Assembly: GCA_002469605.1 (NCBI GenBank)
Contig: DKMV01000209.1
Coordinates: forward strand, 2,980-8,156
From: Leclercia sp. UBA7405
GTDB taxonomy: Bacteria; Pseudomonadota; Gammaproteobacteria; Enterobacterales; Enterobacteriaceae
Reading direction: 5' to 3'
DNA length: 5,177 nt
The translations under genes were made by a program, and so were the position numbers. The notes beneath the pieces are model-generated. The model was not told the origin of the DNA and searched no databases. It was given only the letters and a program-made list of their open reading frames with translations. Positions 1 to 5,177 of this stretch are shown here, piece after piece. Positions within the stretch are counted from its first letter, which is position 1; every line of letters starts with the position of its first letter.

Positions 1-996
1 CGCCTGCACAAAGGGGTGCTCGCGCCCTTCGTATTTTTTGCAGAAGGCCTGAGTAGTCACGAAATCTGTATCGATAAACGCCACCTTGTTGGCGTATTTC
101 ACCGCAAAATCAATGTACTGGGCATGCCCGAGGGCAATCTTATCATAGTCGGAATACTGCAGCGCCATCTCGTCGCCACCGAGGTGCGAAAAGACGTAAT
201 CCCGCCCGTACTCCCAGGCGCTGGTGGTGTTAAAGATGTTTGCCAGCTTGTTCACCAGGGTCGATTTACCGCTGGATTCGCCCCCCAGGATCGCCACCGT
301 GCGCACGAAAAACGGCTTCACTTCGGTGGGAATATACTCCCAGTAGCGGAACGGGTTTTCGCGGATCTGCGCGCCGCTAATGTTCATAAAGGTGCGCTTC
401 GGATCGATCAGCACCGTTTCGATCCCGAGATGCTGCAAATACTGCGAGGCGTCAGACTCTTCAGAGGTGTAGATCCAGTCCGGCTGGATCCCTTTCTCTT
501 CCATAAACGCCTTAATGCCGTTGCTCCAGACATCCCAGCCGTGGGGATAGGGCTCCATCCCCTCTTCGTTAAAGGCATGGATACGGATATTTTTCTGGTA
601 CTTAAAGGTCTGCAACAGCCAGCGCAGGCGATCGGGAACCGTCGGCTGCTGGGACATGGCGCTCGCCTCAAACAGCTCGCGGTCACGCGTATCGTCGTAG
701 CCCATGATGATATGCAGCTCGTCCACCTGGCTACAGGCGCGCTGAATCAGATAAATATGGCCGGTATGCAGCGGATAAAATTTCCCAAACACCACGCCGA
801 TGTTTTTCTGCATACGCGGGAATTCAAGCCCGAGGAAGCGGTGCAGGGCTTCAAGCTTTTGCGCGCTGGGGCTTTTGATTTTGGCATTCAGCAGTTGGCT
901 CAGATAGCCTTTGGTCATACCGCTGGCCTCCGCCACCTGCTGCAAAGTGCAGCCCTTCTGGCGGATAGCGGTCTTGATATAGTCAAATGACGACAT
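1..996 (-). CDS. nadR: NadR, trifunctional NAD regulator / NMN adenylyltransferase / nicotinamide riboside kinase (C-terminus cut by window edge)
   Basis: The reverse strand from the ATG at 996 reads without a stop to base 1, giving 332 codons beginning MSSFDYIKTAIR. The E. coli protein has about 410 residues, so roughly 78 C-terminal residues lie outside the window. Three parts are visible. Residues about 17-38 form an XRE-type helix-turn-helix (TLQQVAEASGMTKGYLSQLL). The nucleotidyltransferase domain follows, with GKFYPLHTGH at 71-80 and ISGAQIR at 206-212. The ribosylnicotinamide kinase domain starts near 233, with the Walker A loop GGESSGKST at 238-246, the conserved EYGRDYV at 262-268 and an acidic DTD at 309-311. 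In enterics the protein represses nadA, nadB and pncB when NAD is plentiful and makes NMN from imported nicotinamide riboside; the adenylyltransferase activity is weak. The DNA-binding domain supports the enteric repressor form rather than the Haemophilus form that lacks it. It is the last visible gene of the serB-radA-nadR run, 35 bases after radA. No frameshift or missing motif was seen. Confidence 0.97.
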   Translation of the reverse strand, partial: MSSFDYIKTAIRQKGCTLQQVAEASGMTKGYLSQLLNAKIKSPSAQKLEALHRFLGLEFPRMQKNIGVVFGKFYPLHTGHIYLIQRACSQVDELHIIMGYDDTRDRELFEASAMSQQPTVPDRLRWLLQTFKYQKNIRIHAFNEEGMEPYPHGWDVWSNGIKAFMEEKGIQPDWIYTSEESDASQYLQHLGIETVLIDPKRTFMNISGAQIRENPFRYWEYIPTEVKPFFVRTVAILGGESSGKSTLVNKLANIFNTTSAWEYGRDYVFSHLGGDEMALQYSDYDKIALGHAQYIDFAVKYANKVAFIDTDFVTTQAFCKKYEGREHPFVQA

Positions 997-1007
997 AAAT
1001 TACGGTG

Positions 1008-1013
1008 CCTCCT
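1008..1013 (-). promoter_or_regulatory. Ribosome binding site of nadR
   Basis: A perfect AGGAGG on the minus strand lies 11 bases before the nadR ATG at 996, a slightly long spacing. It supports this start over the tandem ATGs at 1020 and 1017, which open only a six-codon frame ending in TAA at 1000-1002. The presence of a dedicated strong site suggests nadR is translated independently of radA. Confidence 0.75.
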
Positions 1014-1031
1014 GCATCATCGAATAGGTAA

Positions 1032-2414
1032 TTATAAGTCGTCAAAGACACTTAGCGCATCCGCCAGTTTCTTCACTCCAAAGACCTTCATCCCTTCCGG
1101 TAGTTTTTTCGGCACGTTGGCCGCCGGTACGATGGCGCGGCGGAAGCCGTGTTTCGCCGCCTCGGAGATACGCTCCTGGCCGCTCGGCACCGGGCGGATC
1201 TCACCGGCCAGCCCCACTTCACCAAAGACCACCAGGTCCTGCGGCAGCGGGCGGTCGCGCAGGCTGGAGACCATCGCCAGCAGCAGCGCCAGGTCGGCGC
1301 TGGTTTCGGTCACTTTGACGCCGCCTACCACGTTCACAAAGACATCCTGATCCGCCATCTGCAGGCCGCCGTGGCGGTGCAGGACGGCCAGCAGGATCGC
1401 CAGACGGTTTTGCTCGAGGCCCACCGCCACGCGGCGCGGGTTACCCATCATGGAGTGATCCACCAGCGCCTGGATCTCCACCAGCAGCGGACGGGTGCCT
1501 TCCCAGACCACCATTACCGAACTGCCGGATGTGACTTCATCGCCACGACTTAAGAAGATAGCCGAGGGGTTGCTCACCTCACGCAGACCCTGTTCGGTCA
1601 TGGCGAAGACGCCCAGCTCGTTCACCGCACCGAAGCGGTTTTTATGGCTGCGCAGGGTGCGGAAGCGGGAGTCGGCGTCGCCATCCAGCAGCACCGAACA
1701 GTCGATGCAGTGTTCGAGCACTTTCGGCCCGGCCAGCGCCCCATCTTTGGTGACGTGGCCGACCATCACAATAGCTACGCCGCGCGTTTTGGCAAAGCGC
1801 GTCAGGTAAGCTGCGGTTTCACGCACCTGGGCGACGCTGCCCGGCGAGGACTGGATGTCCGCCATGTGCATCACCTGGATGGAGTCGATCACCATTAGCT
1901 TCGGCTGCTCTTCATCGGCAATCATGCAGATCTGCTCGATGCTGGTTTCCGACAGCATGTTGAGGTTATTGGTCGGCAGGCCCAGACGGTGCGCGCGCAT
2001 CGCCACCTGCTGCAATGACTCTTCCCCGGTGACGTACAGGGTTTTCATCTGTTCGCCCAGCTTGCACAGGGTTTGCAACAGCAGGGTCGATTTACCGGCG
2101 CCCGGGTTACCGCCAATCAGGATGGCGCTGCCTGGCACCACGCCGCCGCCCAGCACCCGGTCGAACTCTTTAAAACCGGTAGAGAAGCGCGGCAGGGCTT
2201 CCAGGCTTATCTCGGAGAGCTTTTGCACTTTCGAGACGCCGGCGTTGCCCGCATAGCCCGTCAGGCGCTCATTGCGGGCCACGGTTGGCGAAGCGGCCAC
2301 ACGCACTTCGGTGATGGTGTTCCAGGCATGGCAGGCGCTGCACTGCCCCTGCCAGCGCGGATAATCCGCACCACATTCATTACAGACAAATGCGCGTTTT
2401 GGAGCTTTCGCCAC
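1032..2414 (-). CDS. radA: RadA (Sms), RecA-like DNA branch-migration ATPase of recombinational repair
   Basis: A complete 460-residue protein, the same length as E. coli RadA, starting at GTG (2412-2414) and ending in TAA (1032-1034). Domains in order: a C4 zinc finger with Cys11, Cys14, Cys25 and Cys28; a RecA-like ATPase core with Walker A GGNPGAGKST at 101-110 (Lys108) and Walker B LMVIDSIQ at 173-180 (Asp177); the RadA signature KNRFG at 258-262; and a Lon-like C-terminal domain from about 280, with GEVGLAGEIRPV at 398-409. RadA speeds branch migration of recombination intermediates and acts with RecA in repair of breaks and stalled forks; the KNRFG motif is specific to the family and needed for function. 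By hand alignment Ser372 matches the Lon catalytic serine, but the lysine partner is replaced by Gln413, so protease activity is not expected. It starts 11 bases after serB and ends 35 bases before nadR, consistent with one operon. No damage-inducible LexA box was seen upstream. Confidence 0.98.
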   Translation of the reverse strand: MAKAPKRAFVCNECGADYPRWQGQCSACHAWNTITEVRVAASPTVARNERLTGYAGNAGVSKVQKLSEISLEALPRFSTGFKEFDRVLGGGVVPGSAILIGGNPGAGKSTLLLQTLCKLGEQMKTLYVTGEESLQQVAMRAHRLGLPTNNLNMLSETSIEQICMIADEEQPKLMVIDSIQVMHMADIQSSPGSVAQVRETAAYLTRFAKTRGVAIVMVGHVTKDGALAGPKVLEHCIDCSVLLDGDADSRFRTLRSHKNRFGAVNELGVFAMTEQGLREVSNPSAIFLSRGDEVTSGSSVMVVWEGTRPLLVEIQALVDHSMMGNPRRVAVGLEQNRLAILLAVLHRHGGLQMADQDVFVNVVGGVKVTETSADLALLLAMVSSLRDRPLPQDLVVFGEVGLAGEIRPVPSGQERISEAAKHGFRRAIVPAANVPKKLPEGMKVFGVKKLADALSVFDDL

Positions 2415-2420
2415 GGTTTA

Positions 2421-2425
2421 CCTCT
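2421..2425 (-). promoter_or_regulatory. Ribosome binding site of radA, touching the serB stop codon
   Basis: AGAGG on the minus strand sits directly after the serB TAA (2426-2428) and six bases before the radA GTG at 2414. It supports the GTG start, which also gives the exact family N-terminus MAKAPKRAF. Ribosomes finishing serB would cover this site, so translational coupling is likely; that is an inference from spacing. Confidence 0.7.
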
Positions 2426-3394
2426 TTATTTCTGGTTCAGGCTGCCGGAGAGGATGCAGAACACCCCCATCAGGTCAGCGTGACGGATAGTAACTTCCGT
2501 CTTTTCATTAACTTTCGGCTTGGCATGATAGGCAATGCCCAGCCCTGCTGCTTTAATCATTGGCAGATCGTTGGCGCCATCGCCAATGGCGACGGTCTGC
2601 GCGAACGGGATCTCATATTTATCGGCCAGCCGCACCAGGGTATTGGCCTTGTACTGGGCATCAACGATATCGCCGATCACCTGGCCGGTGAGCTTGCCGT
2701 CGCGGATCTCCAGCTCGTTCGCCACCACCGCATCCAGGCGCAGCTTATCGCGCAGGTGGTCGGCAAAGAAGGTAAAGCCGCCGGAGGCGATAGCCACCTT
2801 CCAGCCGAGAGTTTCCAGCTTCAGTACCAGCTGCGTCAGGCCCGGCATCAGGGGCAGCTTTTCCCGCACCTGCATCAGAATATTGGCATCGGCGTCTTTC
2901 AGGGTGGCGACGCGCTGTTTCAGGCTGGCGGTGAAGTCCAGCTCGCCGCGCATGGCGCGTTCGGTGACCTCGGCCACCATCTCGCCGGTACCGGCCAGTT
3001 TGGCGATTTCGTCGATACACTCGATCTGGATGGCGGTTGAATCCATATCCATCACCAGCAGCCCCGGCGTTTTCAGATGCGGGATTTTACCCAGCGGCGC
3101 AACGTCCAGCCCGGCATCATGCGCCAGACGGGTGGCGCGCTGGGTCAGGGAACCTGCCAGGCGGATCACCTGGTAATCTTCCACGCACCAGGCGGCAACG
3201 ATCACCATTGCCGCGCCCAGCTTGCTTTGATACTGGGTCAGCTGTTGTTTATCCAGGCCGCGTCCGTACAGCAGCCAGCCGCTACGGCCAGCGTGGTAAT
3301 CCAGTGGCATTACCTCATCACCACTTAACGAGAGCGGCAGCCCAGGCCATAAAGGGACTTCATTGGGCAGGTCGCACCAGGTAATGTTTGGCAT
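2426..3394 (-). CDS. serB: SerB, phosphoserine phosphatase
   Basis: A complete 322-residue protein, equal in length to E. coli SerB, starting MPNITWCDLP and ending SGSLNQK. It hydrolyses O-phosphoserine to serine and phosphate, the last step of serine synthesis from 3-phosphoglycerate, in the cytoplasm with magnesium. Residues about 1-90 are the N-terminal ACT-like region. The rest is a HAD-superfamily phosphatase: motif I DMDST at 116-120 with nucleophile Asp116 and acid Asp118, motif II serine in ASGG at 203-206 (Ser204), motif III Lys249, and motif IV GDGANDLPM at 271-279 with Asp272 and Asp276. The frame stays open upstream to an ATG at 3547 (51 more codons), but that start has no ribosome site, would overlap smp and is absent from the known family N-terminus; the ATG at 3394 has AGGAG five bases upstream. 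It is the first gene of the leftward serB-radA-nadR run and is divergent from smp. Confidence 0.98.
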   Translation of the reverse strand: MPNITWCDLPNEVPLWPGLPLSLSGDEVMPLDYHAGRSGWLLYGRGLDKQQLTQYQSKLGAAMVIVAAWCVEDYQVIRLAGSLTQRATRLAHDAGLDVAPLGKIPHLKTPGLLVMDMDSTAIQIECIDEIAKLAGTGEMVAEVTERAMRGELDFTASLKQRVATLKDADANILMQVREKLPLMPGLTQLVLKLETLGWKVAIASGGFTFFADHLRDKLRLDAVVANELEIRDGKLTGQVIGDIVDAQYKANTLVRLADKYEIPFAQTVAIGDGANDLPMIKAAGLGIAYHAKPKVNEKTEVTIRHADLMGVFCILSGSLNQK

Positions 3395-3399
3395 TAAAG

Positions 3400-3404
3400 C
3401 TCCT
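3400..3404 (-). promoter_or_regulatory. Ribosome binding site deciding the serB start
   Basis: AGGAG on the minus strand lies five bases before the ATG at 3394. Neither in-frame upstream ATG (3430 or 3547) has a comparable purine tract, so this site selects the 322-residue form. Confidence 0.8.
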
Positions 3405-3453
3405 GTAAAATCGTTCGCGCCGGGAATCATCCAGGGGGTGAAAATAACGCATG

Positions 3454-3483
3454 AGGCTACCTTGTAACCATCACTTCTGGCAA
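3454..3483 (-). promoter_or_regulatory. Candidate sigma-70 promoter for serB-radA-nadR
   Basis: On the minus strand TTGCCA (3478-3483, five of six matches to the -35 consensus) is followed after 18 bases by TAGCCT (3454-3459, three of six matches to the -10 consensus). It would start transcription around 3447, giving a leader of about 50 bases. The -10 match is weak, and an alternative GTTACA with TATTTT 16 bases downstream is about as plausible. Some serB promoter is expected in this 120-base divergent gap; this exact placement is a guess from consensus only. Confidence 0.3.
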
Positions 3484-3490
3484 CATTAAG
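3462..3490 (+). promoter_or_regulatory. Weak candidate promoter for smp-lplA
   Basis: On the plus strand TTGTAA (3462-3467) is followed after 17 bases by ATTAAG (3485-3490), or after 16 by CATTAA (3484-3489); each -10 matches only three of six consensus bases. It would start transcription just upstream of the smp ribosome site AGGTGG (3506-3511). It overlaps the serB candidate on the other strand, so the two directions might compete. The call rests only on weak consensus matches and the need for a promoter in 3395-3514. Confidence 0.2.
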
Positions 3491-3514
3491 CCGAAATTTT
3501 TCAGCAGGTGGAAT

Positions 3515-4159
3515 ATGGCTCGAGCAAAACTGAAATTCCGGCTTCATCGTGCCGTGATTGTCCTCTCCTGTCTCGCCCTTTTAGTGGCGTTAATGCAGGG
3601 GGCCTCATGGTTCAGCCAAAACCATCAACGGCAACGCAACCCGCAGCTTGAAGAGCTGGCCCGCACCCTGGCGCGTCAGGTGGCGCTTAACGTCGCCCCG
3701 CTGATGCGTACCGAAACGCCGGACGAAAAACGCATTAAGCAGGTGCTGCATCTGCTTACGGAAGAGAGCCGCATTCTGGACGCCAGCCTCTATGACGAAG
3801 AGGGTGAACTGGTCGCCCGCTCGGGCGAGCACGTTGAGGTGCGCGACAGGTTGGCCCTGGATGGCAAAAAAGCCGGCGGCTATTTTAACCAGCAGATCGT
3901 TGAGCCAGTACAGGGCAAAAACGGTCCGCTCGGCTATCTGCGCCTGACGCTCGACACCCACACCCTGGCCACCGAAGCCAAACAGGTGGATAACACCACC
4001 AATATCCTGCGCCTGATGCTGCTGCTCTCGCTGGCGATTGGCGTGGTGCTGACCCGTACCCTGCTGCAGGGCAAACGCACCCGCTGGCAGCAATCGCCGT
4101 TCCTGCTTACCGCCAGTAAATCGGTGCCGGAAGAAGAAGAGAGCGAAAAGAAAGAGTAG
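3515..4159 (+). CDS. smp: Smp/YtjB, two-helix inner-membrane protein of unknown function (SMP_2 family)
   Basis: A complete 214-residue protein matching E. coli YtjB (Smp) in length and nearly along its whole sequence. A short basic N-terminus ([10 protein letters not shown]) precedes a membrane helix at about 12-33; by the positive-inside rule the N-terminus is cytoplasmic. A soluble stretch at about 34-162 should face the periplasm. A second helix at about 163-183 ([20 protein letters not shown]) returns to a basic cytoplasmic segment (QGKRTR) and a charged tail EEEESEKKE. The first helix lacks a clear signal-peptidase site, so it is probably an anchor. The periplasmic part has a pattern like extracytoplasmic PAS/Cache sensor domains: [18 protein letters not shown] at 87-104 and [12 protein letters not shown] at 137-148. 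The Pfam family has been labelled a virulence factor or haemolysin, but I know of no solid function. The ATG has AGGTGG three bases upstream. It is divergent from serB and lies 38 bases before lplA, with which it is probably co-transcribed. Confidence 0.93.
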   Translation: MARAKLKFRLHRAVIVLSCLALLVALMQGASWFSQNHQRQRNPQLEELARTLARQVALNVAPLMRTETPDEKRIKQVLHLLTEESRILDASLYDEEGELVARSGEHVEVRDRLALDGKKAGGYFNQQIVEPVQGKNGPLGYLRLTLDTHTLATEAKQVDNTTNILRLMLLLSLAIGVVLTRTLLQGKRTRWQQSPFLLTASKSVPEEEESEKKE

Positions 4160-4197
4160 TGGTACAGTCGAAACCCCGTACAGGAAAGGAAATCTGC

Positions 4198-5177
4198 ATG
4201 TCTACATTGCGCCTGCTTATCTCAGACTCATACGATCCCTGGTTTAACCTTGCGGTGGAAGAGTGCATCTTCCGCCAGATGCCCGCCACCCAGCGCGTGC
4301 TCTTTTTATGGCGCAATGCCGATACGGTGGTCATTGGCCGTGCGCAAAACCCCTGGAAGGAGTGTAACACCCGGCGCATGGAAGAGGACAACGTGCGCCT
4401 GGCGCGTCGCAGCAGCGGCGGCGGCGCGGTGTTCCACGATCTCGGCAATACCTGCTTTACCTTTATGGCCGGCAAACCGGAGTACGATAAAACCATCTCC
4501 ACCTCGATTGTGCTTAATGCCCTGAATTCGCTCGGCGTTACGGCCGAGGCCTCCGGGCGCAACGATCTGGTGGTGAAGACCGCCGAAGGCGATCGCAAAG
4601 TCTCCGGCTCTGCCTATCGCGAGACCAAAGATCGCGGCTTCCACCACGGTACGCTGCTGCTGAATGCCGACCTGAGCCGTCTGGCAAACTACCTCAATCC
4701 GGACAAGAAAAAGCTGCAGGCGAAAGGGATCACCTCCGTACGCGGACGCGTGGCGAACCTCACGGAACTGCTGCCGGGCATCACCCATGAGCAGATCTGC
4801 GATGCGGTTCGCGAGGCCTTTTTCGACCATTATGGCGAGCGCGTAGAGGCCGAAGTGATCTCCCCGGACAAAACCCCGGACCTGCCCAACTTCGCCGAGA
4901 CCTTTGCCCGCCAGAGCAGCTGGGAGTGGAACTTCGGCCAGGCGCCGGCGTTCTCCCATCTGTTAGATGAGCGCTTTACCTGGGGCGGCGTGGAGCTGCA
5001 CTTTGACGTGGAGAAGGGACATATCACCCGTACCCAGGTCTTTACCGATAGCCTGAACCCCGCGCCGCTGGAGGCCCTGGCGGCACGTTTACAGGGCGTG
5101 CTCTACCGGGCGGATATGTTGCAGCAGGCGTGCGAAGTATTGATCGAAGATTTCCCCGAGCAGGAGGCAGAGCTGAG
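4198..5177 (+). CDS. lplA: LplA, lipoate-protein ligase A (last dozen or so codons cut by window edge)
   Basis: The frame from the ATG at 4198 is open to the window end, giving 326 full codons plus two bases, against 338 residues in E. coli LplA. A ribosome site AGGAAAGGA (4182-4190) lies seven bases upstream. The enzyme activates free lipoate with ATP to lipoyl-AMP and transfers it to a lysine of the E2 subunits of pyruvate and 2-oxoglutarate dehydrogenase and of GcvH, in the cytoplasm. The large N-terminal domain carries the lipoate-binding loop [12 protein letters not shown] at 70-81, GRNDLVV at 120-126, the catalytic-lysine motif RKVSGSAYR at 133-141 (Lys134; Lys133 when the initiator Met is not counted) and HHGTLLLN at 149-156. 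The smaller C-terminal domain, from about 247, carries [15 protein letters not shown] at 260-274. Its presence marks the bacterial two-domain LplA rather than the LipB transferase. It follows smp by 38 bases with no terminator between them, so co-transcription is likely. Nothing is missing from the visible part. Confidence 0.97.
   Translation, partial: MSTLRLLISDSYDPWFNLAVEECIFRQMPATQRVLFLWRNADTVVIGRAQNPWKECNTRRMEEDNVRLARRSSGGGAVFHDLGNTCFTFMAGKPEYDKTISTSIVLNALNSLGVTAEASGRNDLVVKTAEGDRKVSGSAYRETKDRGFHHGTLLLNADLSRLANYLNPDKKKLQAKGITSVRGRVANLTELLPGITHEQICDAVREAFFDHYGERVEAEVISPDKTPDLPNFAETFARQSSWEWNFGQAPAFSHLLDERFTWGGVELHFDVEKGHITRTQVFTDSLNPAPLEALAARLQGVLYRADMLQQACEVLIEDFPEQEAEL

Noticed and set aside
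16..990. A 324-codon open frame on the plus strand, antisense to nearly all of nadR
   Set aside because: It lies wholly opposite a well-conserved gene and shows no recognisable domain. Long antisense frames are common opposite GC-rich genes with biased codons.
1000..1020. A six-codon frame (Met-Met-Gln-Glu-Ala-Pro) just before nadR, a possible leader peptide
   Set aside because: It has no ribosome site of its own, and its codons are made of the nadR AGGAGG region. Its length is within chance.
2390..3040. A 216-codon plus-strand open frame across the radA-serB junction, with a second 213-codon one at 2535-3176
   Set aside because: Both are antisense to conserved serB and overlap each other. 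Their composition (many Gln, His and Leu residues, or Ser and Arg) is typical of shadow frames.
4162..4183. GTACAG repeated at 4162-4167 and 4178-4183 between smp and lplA
   Set aside because: Two six-base copies 16 bases apart are too short and isolated to suggest an operator. No known regulator site is recognised.
4160..4197. A possible terminator or promoter between smp and lplA
   Set aside because: There is no GC-rich stem with a T-run and no pair of promoter hexamers; the space holds only the lplA ribosome site.
4306..4959. A 217-codon minus-strand open frame inside lplA
   Set aside because: It is entirely opposite lplA, whose motifs are all intact, and shows no recognisable protein family.

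Overview
This window is ordinary chromosomal core sequence from a member of the Enterobacteriaceae. All five genes read as close full-length relatives of Escherichia coli K-12 proteins, in the E. coli order (nadR-radA-serB on one strand, smp/ytjB-lplA on the other). Many silent and some amino-acid differences, and a base composition that looks GC-rich by eye, suggest a relative such as Enterobacter, Klebsiella, Leclercia or Citrobacter rather than E. coli itself. The genus cannot be fixed from this stretch.

Layout. Bases 1-996 (minus) hold the first 332 codons of nadR, cut by the window edge. Bases 1032-2414 (minus) are complete radA. Bases 2426-3394 (minus) are complete serB. The three are closely packed (gaps of 35 and 11 bases) and probably form one transcript, serB-radA-nadR, read leftwards from the 120-base divergent region 3395-3514. 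From the same region smp (3515-4159, plus) is read rightwards, followed after 38 bases by lplA (4198-5177, plus), which is cut about a dozen codons before its expected end.

Functions. SerB does the last step of serine synthesis. RadA is a RecA-like branch-migration ATPase of recombinational repair. NadR senses NAD status, represses NAD genes and phosphorylates nicotinamide riboside. Smp is a two-helix inner-membrane protein of unknown function. LplA ligates scavenged lipoate to E2 and H proteins. The genes share no pathway; the grouping is a conserved enterobacterial gene order rather than a dedicated system.

No RNA gene, insertion sequence, phage remnant, CRISPR array, REP-type repeat or strong intrinsic terminator was seen. 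No intergenic stretch exceeds 120 bases. No undescribed system was found. The most open question is Smp, whose outline (helix, periplasmic domain, helix, short acidic tail) resembles the sensory half of a receptor without an output domain.
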